64,000 nucleotides of DNA from Colius striatus (Eukaryota; Chordata; Aves; Coliiformes; Coliidae): NCBI RefSeq assembly GCF_028858725.1, contig NC_084790.1, positions 4,532,001 through 4,596,000 on the forward strand, in the 5' to 3' direction. The notes under the pieces were generated by a model. That model saw nothing but the letters and a program-made list of their open reading frames with translations, was not told the origin of the DNA and did no database searches. Each line of letters starts with the position of its first letter. The stretch's first letter is position 1. Shown here piece after piece: positions 45,565 to 57,300 of this stretch. The translations under genes were made by a program, and so were the position numbers.

Positions 45565-47453
45565 TTTCCCTTATGCATTGTTTGTCTGGCCACTCGAGAG
45601 CGGCACTCAGTGGCTCTATGGCCAAACTTGCCACATCTGTAACAATTACCGTGAAATCTGCCATTGGACCCAGATGGCCTGGCGGAGCTGTTTGTCCATA
45701 CCAATGGTCTGGACCGACATTGATTTTTCACGTGTCCTATTTTTCCACAGTTAAAGCACTTTGGCCTCCGATCTCCTTTGTGGGCTTGAACTAAAGGTTT
45801 CAATGCTGTTGCCATTGCCTCAGCTAAATGTGCTGACGATCCTACTCTAGAGCAGGCTTCTATCATGTCAACCAAAGTTGCTGTCCGCGGGAGAGCCTGC
45901 AGGATCTTTTTGCAGTCATGATTAGCGTTAGCAACTGCTAAGTGTAATCCTATTTCCGCCTTGACTTCAGCCGACATGTTTGGTACACGATCCAGAGCTG
46001 CTCTTAGACGGTCTAAGAAGGTCATGAAAGGCTCATTAGGTTTTTGAATAATAGTTGTATATGAGGGAACTGGCACCCCCATATCAGGAACAATCTTAAA
46101 TGCTTGACGTGCCAGTGTCTGTGTTTGCTGCAAGATAGCTTCATGCAGCCGGGCTTGTACCTGAGGATCAGCGAATGCTCCTTTACCCAGCATCATGTCT
46201 GCTGTGACAACTCGCCGCGGATCTCCCTGTTGTAAGTCCATGTTTTCCACCACCGTCAGATCAACTCTTTTTTCCCATTCAGACTCCCATAATAATACCT
46301 GAGTGGGCTTCAGGAAAGTTTCTGCAAGCTTCCGGCAGTCAAATGGAGTCATTAACCCACTGGCAAAAATATGATCTAGTAATGTCTGAACGTATGGGTT
46401 GGACAAGCCATATTGCATTACTGCTTTCTGGCCTTCTCTTACCAATTTCCAATCTAAAGGTGCCCATTGTCGTTTTCTTTGTGCTGTTATTACTGGAAAG
46501 GCTTGCGGAATAAATTCGCCTTCGATTACCGCATCACGTATGAGGCCTCTCCATTTCTTAGCCGGATCATAATCATCTGGACGAGGATCTCTGAGTACCT
46601 GTGGGGATGAAACTTTAATCTTTGTTTTGGTTAATTCATTAATTCGTTCCAACAGCTGATTAGCTGTTGCTTTTGGTTTTTCTATCAGTTCCTCCAGCTG
46701 GGCCAAAGTGTGTTTCATATCTTCTCCATGTTGTATTAACTCTTCCTTTAATAATTGTCTTTGTTGATCTTCACTAGAAGTTGGGGGTGATGATGGCAGA
46801 GGAATACACTCAGGGATTGATGAGCTCAGGGGCAACGGCATATCATTTGTAAAACGTACCTTCCGTTCTCTGTTAGGTACTCCTTCAGGTATAGCAGAAG
46901 GGTGGGATGGGGCAGGATGGTGAAGGGTGGGTGGGAGGGGAGGAGAAGCAATGTGTGTATTCGGCTCCTGGAACGGTGCTCTAGGGGGTTCAGGGGGAGG
47001 TGGGCTCACATCCATGCTCTCCTCTTCCAGAGGTGGAGCCGAGGGTATTACGACATTATCCCCTCCAAAGAATCTCTGAGTATTTTCTTCTAGAGGTGGA
47101 GCCGATGGCACTATAAAGTCACCACCTCCAAAGAATCTTTTAGCATCCACCGGGAACGCAGATGGTGCAGCAGCTTCTGCTTTCATGGCAGCAGCGGCAG
47201 CACGCTCAGCTTCTAGCTGGTGTATAATGGATGATACCAATTTACACAAGCCGATAGCATTATTCAACATGTCTCCTAGCTGTTCCCAGTGTCCTTTTTC
47301 ATACACTTCTTGGGGGGAAGCAAAGAGACCCACTTCCTGTCCCCATCTTACAAGCCTTAGCAAAGGCTCTCTTTCATAATTGAATCCTTTTTCCGCAAGG
47401 ATATGCTGGAGGGTGTCAATAGGACTTTCCTCTTTGCTTAGCATTTTTCCCAT
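45438..47453 (-). CDS. gag: Provirus gag polyprotein
   Basis: 671 residues from ATG at 47453. The start MGKMLS is a likely N-myristoylation site. Matrix is about 1-100, followed by a linker with two tandem copies of a 21-residue unit each carrying a PSAP late-domain motif (116-119 and 137-140; TSG101/ESCRT recruitment in related Gags), then a Pro-rich stretch and a predicted coiled coil (about 231-280). Capsid begins near P320, with the major homology region at about 470-488 (QKPNEPFMTFLDRL). Nucleocapsid has two CCHC knuckles, C566-C579 and C604-C617. The slippery site for pro lies in codons 629-631, about 130 nt before the gag stop. It assembles the particle at membranes. No disabling change seen. 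Confidence 0.95.
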   Translation of the reverse strand: MGKMLSKEESPIDTLQHILAEKGFNYEREPLLRLVRWGQEVGLFASPQEVYEKGHWEQLGDMLNNAIGLCKLVSSIIHQLEAERAAAAAMKAEAAAPSAFPVDAKRFFGGGDFIVPSAPPLEENTQRFFGGDNVVIPSAPPLEEESMDVSPPPPEPPRAPFQEPNTHIASPPLPPTLHHPAPSHPSAIPEGVPNRERKVRFTNDMPLPLSSSIPECIPLPSSPPTSSEDQQRQLLKEELIQHGEDMKHTLAQLEELIEKPKATANQLLERINELTKTKIKVSSPQVLRDPRPDDYDPAKKWRGLIRDAVIEGEFIPQAFPVITAQRKRQWAPLDWKLVREGQKAVMQYGLSNPYVQTLLDHIFASGLMTPFDCRKLAETFLKPTQVLLWESEWEKRVDLTVVENMDLQQGDPRRVVTADMMLGKGAFADPQVQARLHEAILQQTQTLARQAFKIVPDMGVPVPSYTTIIQKPNEPFMTFLDRLRAALDRVPNMSAEVKAEIGLHLAVANANHDCKKILQALPRTATLVDMIEACSRVGSSAHLAEAMATALKPLVQAHKGDRRPKCFNCGKIGHVKNQCRSRPLVWTNSSARPSGSNGRFHGNCYRCGKFGHRATECRSRVARQTMHKGNGLTSAKRASAMTQKRPSTPRAAWMASDQPLQEAQEWMWKQQ
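45564..45570 (-). other. gag-pro -1 frameshift site
   Basis: Heptamer GGGAAAC in the gag frame as G GGA AAC, a canonical X XXY YYZ slippery sequence, also used by primate betaretroviruses. After the shift the frame is the pro frame, open to 44770. A downstream pseudoknot is expected but not modelled. Confidence 0.85.
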
Positions 47454-47541
47454 TATATCAGTTTGCTCAGATTACTTGCCTTTTCCAGCAGAAATCCAAG
47501 TGCTTTTCTGCCGAGGGTTCTTGATCCAACCGATTCAGCGA

Positions 47542-47559
47542 ATCACGTCGGGGTCACCA
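47542..47559 (-). other. Primer binding site, tRNA-Trp
   Basis: TGGTGACCCCGACGTGAT on the minus strand, two bases after the 5' LTR. Its complement matches the 3' end of vertebrate tRNA-Trp (…TCACGTCGGGGTCACCA). The match appears to continue for two more bases. Confidence 0.92.
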
Positions 47560-47561
47560 AA

Positions 47562-47842
47562 TGTTGTTGTTGTGAAGGCAATAATCACTCAAATACGTAG
47601 AGGGTCTAAGTAATGCACGTGCAGAGACGTACAGGGGCAACGTAGTACAACCACCAGAGCTGACTCGAAGCCACCCTTCCTTTGCTAGCTACCTCCTTAT
47701 ATGCTGCTTCTGCCCATGAGATCACCCAGGGCCCAATTGATTAACTTGCAGCACCTGTTTCTGAAGTAGCATGCCAGCTGCATTAACTTATCCCTACCAT
47801 CTTTATTCAAGCTGGCTGGTCCAAGCTACGTCTGTGCCTACA
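47562..47842 (-). repeat. 5' LTR of the provirus
   Basis: 281 bp, same sequence as the 3' LTR by my reading, including the TATA box (47695-47702 on the minus strand). It should drive transcription leftward into gag. The leader from the LTR edge to the gag ATG is only about 108 nt. Confidence 0.95.
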
Positions 47843-47848
47843 ATAGGG
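47843..47848. repeat. Provirus target-site duplication, right copy
   Basis: ATAGGG, matching 41389-41394. Confidence 0.92.
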
Positions 47849-50800
47849 TATGTTGGGTGATGATACCCTCACTGCAGCATCTCCCACTTCGCCCCCCAGC
47901 ACCAGCACAGCTCTCAGCAGGGACTGCACAGAGCAATCATCTCCCGGGAGACAGGCTTGTCATAGTGGAAGACTTATTTTTTATCTTTAAGCACGGGAAG
48001 AACGTAATTGAGAGTTTTCAGTGTTTCCTCTGAGCTGCTGCGGCTGGTGCTTGCGAGTCCTGCCCACGCGGTGGCAATATCTGCCCGGCAAGTGCAGCCG
48101 GGGCTGGGCTGCTGCTGCTGCTCACGGGCTCTGCTCGCACAAGAAGGGGGTGATTTTGCCTAGAAATGGGTGATTTTGCCCAGAAATGAGTGATTTTGCC
48201 CAGAAATGAGTGATTTTGCTCACTTTATTGTGCTTCGGCTGAGAGACTTTGTTGCTGAAGAGGGATGTGCTGGGTAGGATCCTGCCTTTCACAGGGTAAC
48301 ATCGGAGGGTGCTGAACCAGGGGGTTTGTTCAGCCCGGGGGAGATGGTGGTCAAGGTGGCAGAGCAGGAGGTCAGGGCTGCTGCGGAGGGAAGGTGTCCC
48401 CTGCCCCATTCCCCACCCCAGAGCTGAGGGGAGGGCTGGGAAACTGCTGCCTCCCCTCTTGCTGTCGGATCCTGCTCCACAGCTGAGCTCAGCCTGGAGG
48501 CTGGGATGGAACAGGAGACTTTCTCCCTGCCTGAGGCTTCCCTGGGGACCAGAGGGGTCCCATGAAGCCCCTCGGGCACTGGGTGGGAGGCTATGGAGGG
48601 GTTTGGAGGTAGAGGGTTGCTGAGAGCCTGAGCCAGGCTGGGACCTGCCCTGGCTGGACGTTTTCAGGGTGTTTTCTGGAGGTGGGCAGCTCTTTTGGTT
48701 GGTTTTTTTTTGCCTCGAGGTCTGAGATTTCAAAGTGTTTTCCAGTTCTCGGGCAGGATAAAAAGGTTGTGTTGTTTTTCGTTTGTTTGTTTTTAAAGCC
48801 AGTGGAAAATCCACAGAGCTATCTGGTTACTGAAGCATTTTCCTTTCTGCCACTTCAAAACATCGACTTGATCTCTCTTAACATTCTTTCCCTACAAACT
48901 AAATTGGGAAATTGGATGCATTCTAGTTTAAAGGCAGCAACATTCCAACATCTTTCTCCCTGGTCCTTTTCCTTTAACTGGAAAACTTCAATTATTTCAG
49001 GCAAACAAATTCAATCTCAACCAGTTGGATTTTTCTATGAAAAAATATTGAATCAAAACATTCCCAAACAGCCCTACTGTTACCAACTAACAGATGCATC
49101 CGTGTTCATTAGCCTGAATGCTCACAAGGAGCTGAGCAGCAGCCCCTGCTCTGAGGCTGAGTATCCGTGGCTCAGTGTGTGGGTTTTGGCAGGTCGTGGT
49201 CCTGAGTGTTGGGGAAGGGCAGCTCTGGTGCCTGGTTCTGGTTCAGGAAACACCTTTGTAAAGGCAAAGGGGGTGATCTGTGCTCTTACCACCTTGCTGG
49301 ATCGTCTCTGTGCCTCCCAGCTCCTTCCCTGCTCCCATCCTAGTGATGATGTGACTGGGGAAGGGAGGAGTTTTGGAGCAGGAGGGCTAAGGATGGTAGC
49401 CACTGGGTTCTTTATGGCACACAATGTATCATGGCTGGATTTAGTGTGCTGTCCTGAGTCCTTGGGGGTGGGTGCTAGGGTGAGCACTGCATCTGCAGAG
49501 CCAGAGGTGGGTCTGCCCTATGTGGAGGGATGGGATGGGCAAAAGGAGAGGGGTGGCATCCAGATTGTACAAGGGGAATCATGGTCCTGCAGAGTTTCCT
49601 AAGGTCAGGAAATGAGTGATGGGACTGGCACTCATCCCCAGCATGTCACCTCTATGGGAGGAGACCAATCTGCAATTCCAGGTGATTCAGTGTGCCTTAG
49701 CCCAGGAGCACTTGATGGACACATCAAAGCTGCCCTTCCAGGATGCCAGATTTGGGAGCTGGGGGTCCAGGTTCCCCATTCCTTCCTGCAACCGATCCAC
49801 ATCTGTTGATATTCTCCTTTTTCTCTCCCCACCCATGATCCTCCTGAGACAAAAGCCATATCAGCCACTTTTATTTCAAAACACGAAATAAAATTAACTA
49901 GGGGGAGAGGGGGGAACGAGCTCTTCTAAAGAGCACCAAATTGTGTTGCTATGGAGACGGGAGGAGAAGCCCAGTAGCTGATGCTCTCCTGGGGCTCAGG
50001 GGCTGGCTGTACTAGCAGAGATGTTTTCTCATCTCTCGTTCTTTCTTCTTTTTTCGTGTTTGTGTGTGTGTGTTTTTCCCCCCCTTTTTTTCCCCTTTTG
50101 AAATGTGTCTCTGTGACTTAGCCCTGGCCAGCAGCCCCAGCGACTGTGCCCTCCATTTGCCCGCAGGGCTGCAGGCAGGGAGGCTTCCTGCACTATGCTG
50201 CCTTCTGCTAATGCCCATCTCCTGCCTGTTTGGAGGTTGTGGGAGCTGTTTGATTTCCAGAGCTGAATTTGGGGAACACAGGAGCTCGGTGAAGCACCTC
50301 CACACCCCACTTCTGCCCCTGCCTCCTTCCAGCAGCTCTGATCTCTGTTGCTGTTGCAGCTTTTGAAATTAAAAAACATGCTTTAAAAAAAACCCAACCC
50401 CCCCAAACCCCCCACTACGTGAAGCAATGTTTCAGGCTTTGTGCAGACTCAGGGATGTGTTGGGCATGTGTGGCTGGGGATACTGCTACTTCACTGGAGC
50501 TCCTGTGTTTCGGGTGAGGTTGGGTGACTCTCTGTGCTTGTAGGTGTGACTCCAGGACTGGACCAGTGATGGCCCTTGGCTTCCTGCAGACACACGTGCT
50601 ACCAGTATCTTTGCAGACCCAACTTTCAGCGTGTTTTCAGCTGGATGAGCATCCTCAGAAATTCCTCAGCCTTTGCTCTGCCAGCTTCCATTTTGCTACC
50701 TGCAAAATGTTTTGAGGCACTCATGTGAGGCACCGCCTGCTCCCAGCAGCTCCTCTCCTGGTGCTGGTGCTGTAACCCCCTGGATTTGGGAGGTGCCAGT

Positions 50801-53800
50801 TGCTGGGAGTGAGGAGGAAGGCTGTTTGAACAGCCATGTTCTCACAGAGCTTTGTTTTCTTCTGAGTTCACAAGTCTTATCCTCCCTGACAGGAAACTCG
50901 TGTAAAGGGGAATTGCTGATGCTGCTGTGGGCTAAGTCCCCTGAGGCCTCATCTTGCTGAAAAGTGTATGTGCCCTTGGCCTTCCAGAGACCCCAAAATT
51001 GGGTCAGAGAGACTCTGGGGAGACGACAAAGCTGTTGCTGCACATGTGGCTTGTGGCAGGGTTAAAGCTACAGGCGTTGCTGCTTTGTCACACTATTCTG
51101 GAGCACAGGGACCTTGTTATCACCTGCTGATCTGTCTAGGTGAGAATCTGCCACCTATCACTCACCATCATCTCTCTGCTTGTATAATTCACATTCTTAA
51201 AGCATTTCAGTCAAGTCAGGAGGAATTGCTGGCTCTTGACTTCAGGGAACCATTGATTGAAATCTCTGCAAGGCCAATTTAGTCACTGATCACTCGAAAA
51301 TCAAATCACTTCAGCCCAGGTTTGAACTTGACAGAGTGTGTGGAGGCAGAGGTGCCTGTCTGGGTGCCGGGGTGGGTCCCCCCTCCCTGCACTGAAGCTT
51401 CTGCCGTCCGCCCCAGGCAGCTGCGTTGAGCTGGGTCTGGAAGTAGTTGGCAAAGTATTTAGGGGAGGAGAAAAGTGCTATGGAAAGTAATATCTAATTA
51501 GCCCCAAGAGGAGCATTAATTGGCAGTCTTAATTTGAAGTCTTGCCAGAGTCTGTTGTATTCCTACACCATTTAGCATAAAATGGGTCTAGGAGCTAATT
51601 TGTAGGTCACGGTGATTTGATCACATATGTAGGGCTGCAATACTCGAGACTGAGCAGTTGAGGGGATGAGGGCAACAGGATGGGAGCTGGGTACCATATG
51701 CCACCTGCCCCATAAGCTTCTCTTTCCCAAACCTCACCCCTTGAAAACAGTGATATCCCTGCTCCTGGCTTTGCTCAGGAGGATTTGAACTCCCTGGGTG
51801 ACTGGGGGCTGTGCTCACTGCATTTCTTTTCACTGGACCCCAGCCTCGGCTGAGGGTTTTATGTCTTCCTGGCTATACCCTGAGTTATATTTGGGGAGAG
51901 AAAAGCTGGGGCAGGTGGGTGGGATGCTCCTCTACCACTGTTTACTGCCCAAAGTCATGCAGTGCTCATTGTGGGCAATGCTGCCACCCCTCTGTCATAT
52001 ATCCATCTCTAGCAACTGTCACTGCATTGAAATTCAGAGCAACTTGGCAGGAAAAAGCCATTTTTCTTTCCTACAGAGGTGAAGCCTCATTCAAGGCCTG
52101 GGGAGGCTGAGCAATGCTCAGGGGAGCAGCAAAACCTGCACCAGCCCTTTTGCCTTGTCTCCGTCCCTGGGCAGGGAAAGCTGGTTCCAGCAACTGTGGG
52201 ATTCAGAACCAGCATGGCTGGTGAAGGCTGTGGGCTCAGGGTTGAGGAAAGCTGATGTTGCTTGGAGAAGCAGTGTGGTGGGGATCTGCACCCCATCTCC
52301 TTCCTCTCTGTCCTCCTGCAGCCAGTTTCTATAGCGACCAGGTACCTGTCTTTCCCCATGGTCCTGCCTGCACTCGATTTGCATTCGCAGCATCACCCTC
52401 CAGAGGCAGAGGGACCAAAACAGCACCCCACAAACTGGGACCGTGTATGGCTGCTGAAAGGTCTGCATGCTGCACGGTGGAAGCACTCAAGGCTGCTTGC
52501 ATGCTTCAATTTGGTGGGCACATGCTACTCTTTGCAGCAATACTTCTGTGTAAGTACACGTGTACCCCAAATCCTGCAGGTGACTGGCATTGGTAGAAGC
52601 TGATGAGACCTATAAAGGTCCTGGGTATGTTTGTGTTTTGCTCTGGATCTGGAATCCCACCTGGTCTGAGGCAGCAGTGTCTCCTTAGAGAGGCTGGAGG
52701 TGTTTGGGAAAGAAAGACAGCACCTTTTGTTAAGGCAGGAACATGGCCAGAATGAAGGTTACTACTACATGTTGGTTTTTGTCTCCCATCTCAGACTCCG
52801 AAGGAGGTCAGTGTGCCAGCCTGGGACGCTAGCTCTACCAGGGACTTGCTGCTGGGCTGCAGGTAAATCACTGTCCCACTTCCCTTTCAAGGCTCCCTGG
52901 GTGTCTCATCAGGCTCCAGACTCGTTGGCAGGTCTCTCAGGAAGCTGTGCCAAACCTCTCCTGTGTCTGGATAATCGTCTCCAGAGAACGCTGCAGATTT
53001 ATTGTCTGATGGCATCGTCAAAGCCTCGAGCCTGTCAGCATGGGCTCCAGCCCCGCTGTCTGCAGCCTGGCCGTAAACCACTCCAAAATGCCCAAACAAA
53101 CAGCCAACCTGGACCCTGGGCAGATACATCCCATGCTCCCCCTCCCCAGGGAGGGTCAGGCAGCCTTTCCCTCAGCCCCACATGAGATAACACTCCTGGG
53201 CAGAGTTATGTACCCGCTCAGCAAACAGCTGACAAGTGGCTCAGTGGGAAATAAAAGGTTACAAGAGGTGGGGGATGAGTCTGGCTCACTTGCTCAGTTT
53301 ATGCTGAACAGCTGACATGAGGAAAGAACTCATCTTTGAAAGGCAAGGGAAGTCCTGTCACCGTTAGCACCATTTGATGCTCTAAGCTGCAAATCAGTCC
53401 TGCTAGTTTCCAGGCAGCCTCTTCCCACATGCGAGTACATCTCCTGGGACAGACGGAGCTCGTCTGTAGTTCCAGAAACTCTTGGCATGCTGGGGCAGAG
53501 CTCAGCCATGGCATTACTCAAGCTGGTGGGAACCAAACGCTCCCCAAATGTGCTGAAGAGTGATTGCACAAAAAAATATACATCTTGCCTTATACTGGGT
53601 TCTTTTTCCCTTCATCCTGAAATACTTTGCTAATCTATTAGTCCTTTCCTCCAAGAGGGCTCCTTTGCCTCTGCCCAAGGATTTTGCCTTTGCTGAGGGT
53701 TTCTCCTCCCAGACACCTTTGCAGGGAGCTGCTGCCCCATCACAGGGAGTGACTGGTTGTTCATTGAACAAATCATCCTACCTGGGTTGACGGATCCTCA

Positions 53801-53936
53801 CCTCTGCACAGCTCTGTGCACTAGCCTCCTTTGCTTTGCCAATGACAGCACTTTTCTGGTGATAGATGTGCTTGTTTTCTTAGGGAGATGCCTTCTCCTT
53901 AAAGGCATACAGCCTGTGGTGACAGGGCTAACAAGG
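47849..53936. other. Intergenic, no gene recognised
   Basis: No exons identified. It holds a 20-bp tandem repeat (48151-48220). An uninterrupted frame of about 306 codons runs 48682-49602 on the plus strand but opens with GTG, has its first ATG far inside and resembles nothing known. Confidence 0.5.
48151..48220. repeat. 20-bp tandem repeat, 3.5 copies
   Basis: Units TGATTTTGCCCAGAAATGAG with one or two differences between copies, starting at 48151, 48171, 48191 and 48211. Confidence 0.9.
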
Positions 53937-54345
53937 AATCACAGAAAGGGAGAGCTGGAGGGGACCTTTAAAGGTAACTTAATTTATCTCTGGCCCCAAG
54001 GCAAGATCAACTATTCCTCTATAATTTCTGACAGATATTTGTCTGCCTTGTTCTTAAAAGCCTCCAATGATGGAGAGATCCCACTGCCTCCCAGGGCTGT
54101 CTGTCGCAGGGCTCTAATAGTCCTTATTATTAGAAAGGTTTTCTTACCATCTAGTCAAAATCTCCCTTGCTGCAGTTTAAGCCCATTATTTCTCATCCTT
54201 TCCGCAGCAGACACAAAGAACAGATTATTCCTGTCCTCTGCTGCTGCCCTTTGTATCTTTGAGGACTTTCATCATGTCTTCCTCCGTCTCTTCTCGTTCA
54301 GACTAAACAAACCCCGGCGTCATCCAGCCTCCTCACCTTCCGTGG
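53937..54345 (-). mobile_element. Old, diverged CR1-type LINE fragment
   Basis: Antisense: 'aatcacagaaagggagagct' and 'ggaggggacctttaaaggta' mark the 3' end, then 'ggttttcttaccatctagtc', 'cccattatttctcatccttt', and 'tctcgttcagactaaacaaa', which is the order of blocks in older CR1 families. Confidence 0.8.
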
Positions 54346-57300
54346 GTGCCAGCACTGAGGGATGGGGTTTGCTCAGGCAGCTTCAATGGGTACAGCTGCA
54401 ACAGCATCTGCTCTGAGCCAGGGAGAGGCAGAGTTTGGATGGGTTTGGGTTTTGTTTTTCTGGAAGCTGTGACCGTCACTCTAAACCACAGAGTTGCCTT
54501 GGGAGGTCTGGGGAAGCGGTGATGTCTCTGTGCAATAGCTATGGAAACTGCAGAGCTGCTGAAGGTAGAGCTAGTCCCCGTTCCAAACAGATGTGCCACA
54601 TCTGCCTGTAACCAGGTTACAAGCCACATCTGCCTGTAACCAGTGGCTGGCAAAGAGGTCAGTCCTAACAGACTCGTGGGGTCCTCGCATGGATGTGCCA
54701 ACCTGATGTGTTTTGCAGTGGCTCCTGGCAGAGGAGGAGCCAGTGAGGAAAGCAATTTGCTGGTTGCTCCCACCCTTGTCCCTCATATCGCCTGGAACTG
54801 GACCCTGACCAGGTGTGGACACAGCTCGTGGGGACAAACACCTTCCCTGCCACCAAATCTGGTGGGGTTCTGGGCTGTCTCCTTGCTCCACAGCCCTGTC
54901 CTGCTCCGGCTCCTGCCCCTCTCCCACAAAAGCAGCTGCTCAAAAGCTGCACTGGGAGGTGGCATGCACTTCATCTGGCATCTTGGCTCAGCCTGATGTC
55001 AGCCTCAGAAAATCCACAAAACCTCATCTGCCACTTTCTCCACCTGCCTTACTCAAGATTTCTCCATCTCCAGCAGCTCCCCCACCCTGATTGTCCATTA
55101 TCCCCATCTCCTGAGCTCCTTTCTGCTTGCTTCTGTCATCCCATCACTGCTGCTTGTGCAGCTTTCTCTGCCCTCTGTCCCAGTGCTGACCCCTTGGGCT
55201 GCTTTTCGTTAGGCTGCAGCTCCCATTTGCATGTTTCATATCTAACCTCAAGCCTGCTTGACAGATCTCTTCCCTCCCATCAGCAGTTTGTAGTTTAATT
55301 ACTGTTTTGTTTCTGGCCATCAGCTTTGCAGGAGGCAGTTTGCTGATAATTTGGGAGAAGAAAACTGGAGTTTTCCCACACCCACCCTTCTATTCTTCTT
55401 GGTTTTTAAGATATATGTATATTTATACATACATATGTATATGTATAAAGGGTTGGCATCTCCACTCCTTGTCCCTGCAGCCCTGTGGCGATGAGCTTGG
55501 TTAACTGGGATTTGGGATCTTTATACCCTGTTCTTCAGGTATTTGATCAAAACATCATTTGGAGACATAAGAATTCTTGTTTCTCTTGCAGTCTGCACCA
55601 TTAACTGGAAAAAAACTCCCACTTAGGAGAGCACTTGTGGCTTAGGAGAAGCCAGGAGTCCTGGCACCAGTGGAGCTGGGTGCTGGCTTCATGTGAGGAT
55701 GGTTCCAAATCCATCCCAGTGTAAGAGCAGCTCGCGACGACTCTTTCCCTTTTGGCTCATGTGTTCCACCACGATTTTGCGGTCTCACATTATGGTTCAC
55801 CGAGATTTTCATTAGGGAAATCAATGAGCCATATCATCCTGGTGCTGTCTTGGTCATTGGAAAAGCATAAATAATGCTGAGGCCCATTGTGTCTCCAGGG
55901 CAACCCAAGCAACCATCAAATAAGTCTGTTTTTTGTGCAGAATACCCTAAATCTTTCATTCTAGTGAGTTCTGGGCTCAATAAACACCATCTCTCTACTT
56001 CTTTGCAGCCCTTGGTTGCGTGATTGCTGACACCACTCAGTAAATCCCAGCCAGGCAGAGAGAGTTGATCCAGCCTTGCCTCAGGGTCTATGAGTTCATT
56101 CGTGACTGTGGGGTGTGGGGGGGTAAATCTTCAGGCTTTGCCAGCTAAAGGTTTAGGTGCTAACTTCTGCTGCATGTAACTGCTTCACACAGTGAATGGA
56201 ATTAATTTTTCCTTCCATTGAGCCTGGAAAAAAATATTTGGCAGCTCCATGGCTGTACTGAGGTCTGTGATCACCTCTGTGTCTGGATTCTCTCACAGCA
56301 GCCATTAGCACCTTTGCCAGTGGCACAAGTGCTTTGTACTGGGGTGTGCTGAGTGGACGCTCACCTTGCAGGGCTTGATGGATGTTGGGGAGCAAGATGG
56401 ACTGTGGAGTTGAGCACTGTGGTGGGCTCTGGAAGATTTGACCCTCGGGCTTCCTCTCCTGCCCATGGGCACTGCTGTGATGCCCTTTGCATGGTGCCAC
56501 TGGCATTGCTTCTCTCTGCCTGTCTCCAGCTCTGCTGACAGGCTCTTTTTTCTTTCCTCCTGAAGATTCACACAAATTGTTTTTCTGTTTCAAAATTGCC
56601 AGCAATTCCACTCAGCAGGAACTTGGTAGCGAGGCATCTTGGGATTCCTCCTCCCTCCTCTCCTGCCGTCTCCAGCTGCCCGCTCTCCCTCGGGAGCTGT
56701 TTTCATCCCCCTTTCTTCTCTGATTGGCAATGTTTGCAAAAGAGAAGGCACCTATGCGTGAGAGCAAGGACAGCTTGGCTCCTGCCCTTCTCCTTGGCTA
56801 ATGACAGCCTTCAGCCCTGCGGGATGACAGAAGAAAGGAGAAGCAATCGGCCACCCGGGTTGCTGTCTGTGCTGGCCATGTGGGTGAGATTGTTGCCCCC
56901 AAAACTGAAAAGGGGGTGTGAAAACCTCCTGCGGTGAGACAGGCTTTCCCCACTACCTCCTTTGTGCATCCCCTGCCCTCACACAGCTGGGCTCTGGCCG
57001 TAGGCTCTTCCATCCCAGGAATATGATTTATTTGCTGCATCTCCTGGACTCAAGTGGTATTGAACAGGCTTATTGGAGAGCTGGTTTCTAGACAGGTTGA
57101 ATTAGGGGTAGGAGCATGTAAGCACATTCTTTTTTCTTTCATCTTCTTGCTGTTTCCCTGAGCTTTTTAAGGGATAACTCGCCAGATCTTGGTGACAGAG
57201 ACTGATGTTGTGAGTGGTGCCAGACAAAACCTGTCCAACTAGGAGGGTCCTGTTTTTTTCCCCTCCCTGCCCTGTGCCATCTCTGGTCTGTGACACCCTT

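Larger units (their letters stand above)
41395..47842 (-). mobile_element. Complete env-less class II (ERVK/betaretrovirus-like) provirus
   Basis: A 6448-bp provirus on the minus strand in the order LTR - PBS - gag - pro (dUTPase plus protease) - pol (RT, RNase H, integrase) - polypurine tract - LTR. The 281-bp LTRs show no difference that I can find, and the gag, pro and pol frames have no stops or frameshifts other than two programmed -1 shifts. No env frame exists: only about 430 bp separate pol from the polypurine tract. The layout (separate pro frame with dUTPase, two CCHC knuckles, YMDD) is betaretroviral, while the tRNA-Trp primer site is shared with avian alpharetroviruses. It appears to be a recent insertion that could still be transcribed and retrotranspose within the cell. 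Activity is inferred. Confidence 0.95.

Noticed and set aside
47540..47559. A tRNA-Trp gene end on the plus strand
   Set aside because: Only the tRNA 3' end is present and it sits two bases from the LTR; it is the complement of the primer binding site.
41395..47842. CRISPR array or bacterial mobile element
   Set aside because: Repeats are two LTRs in an avian nuclear context; no spaced short repeats of CRISPR type exist in the window.
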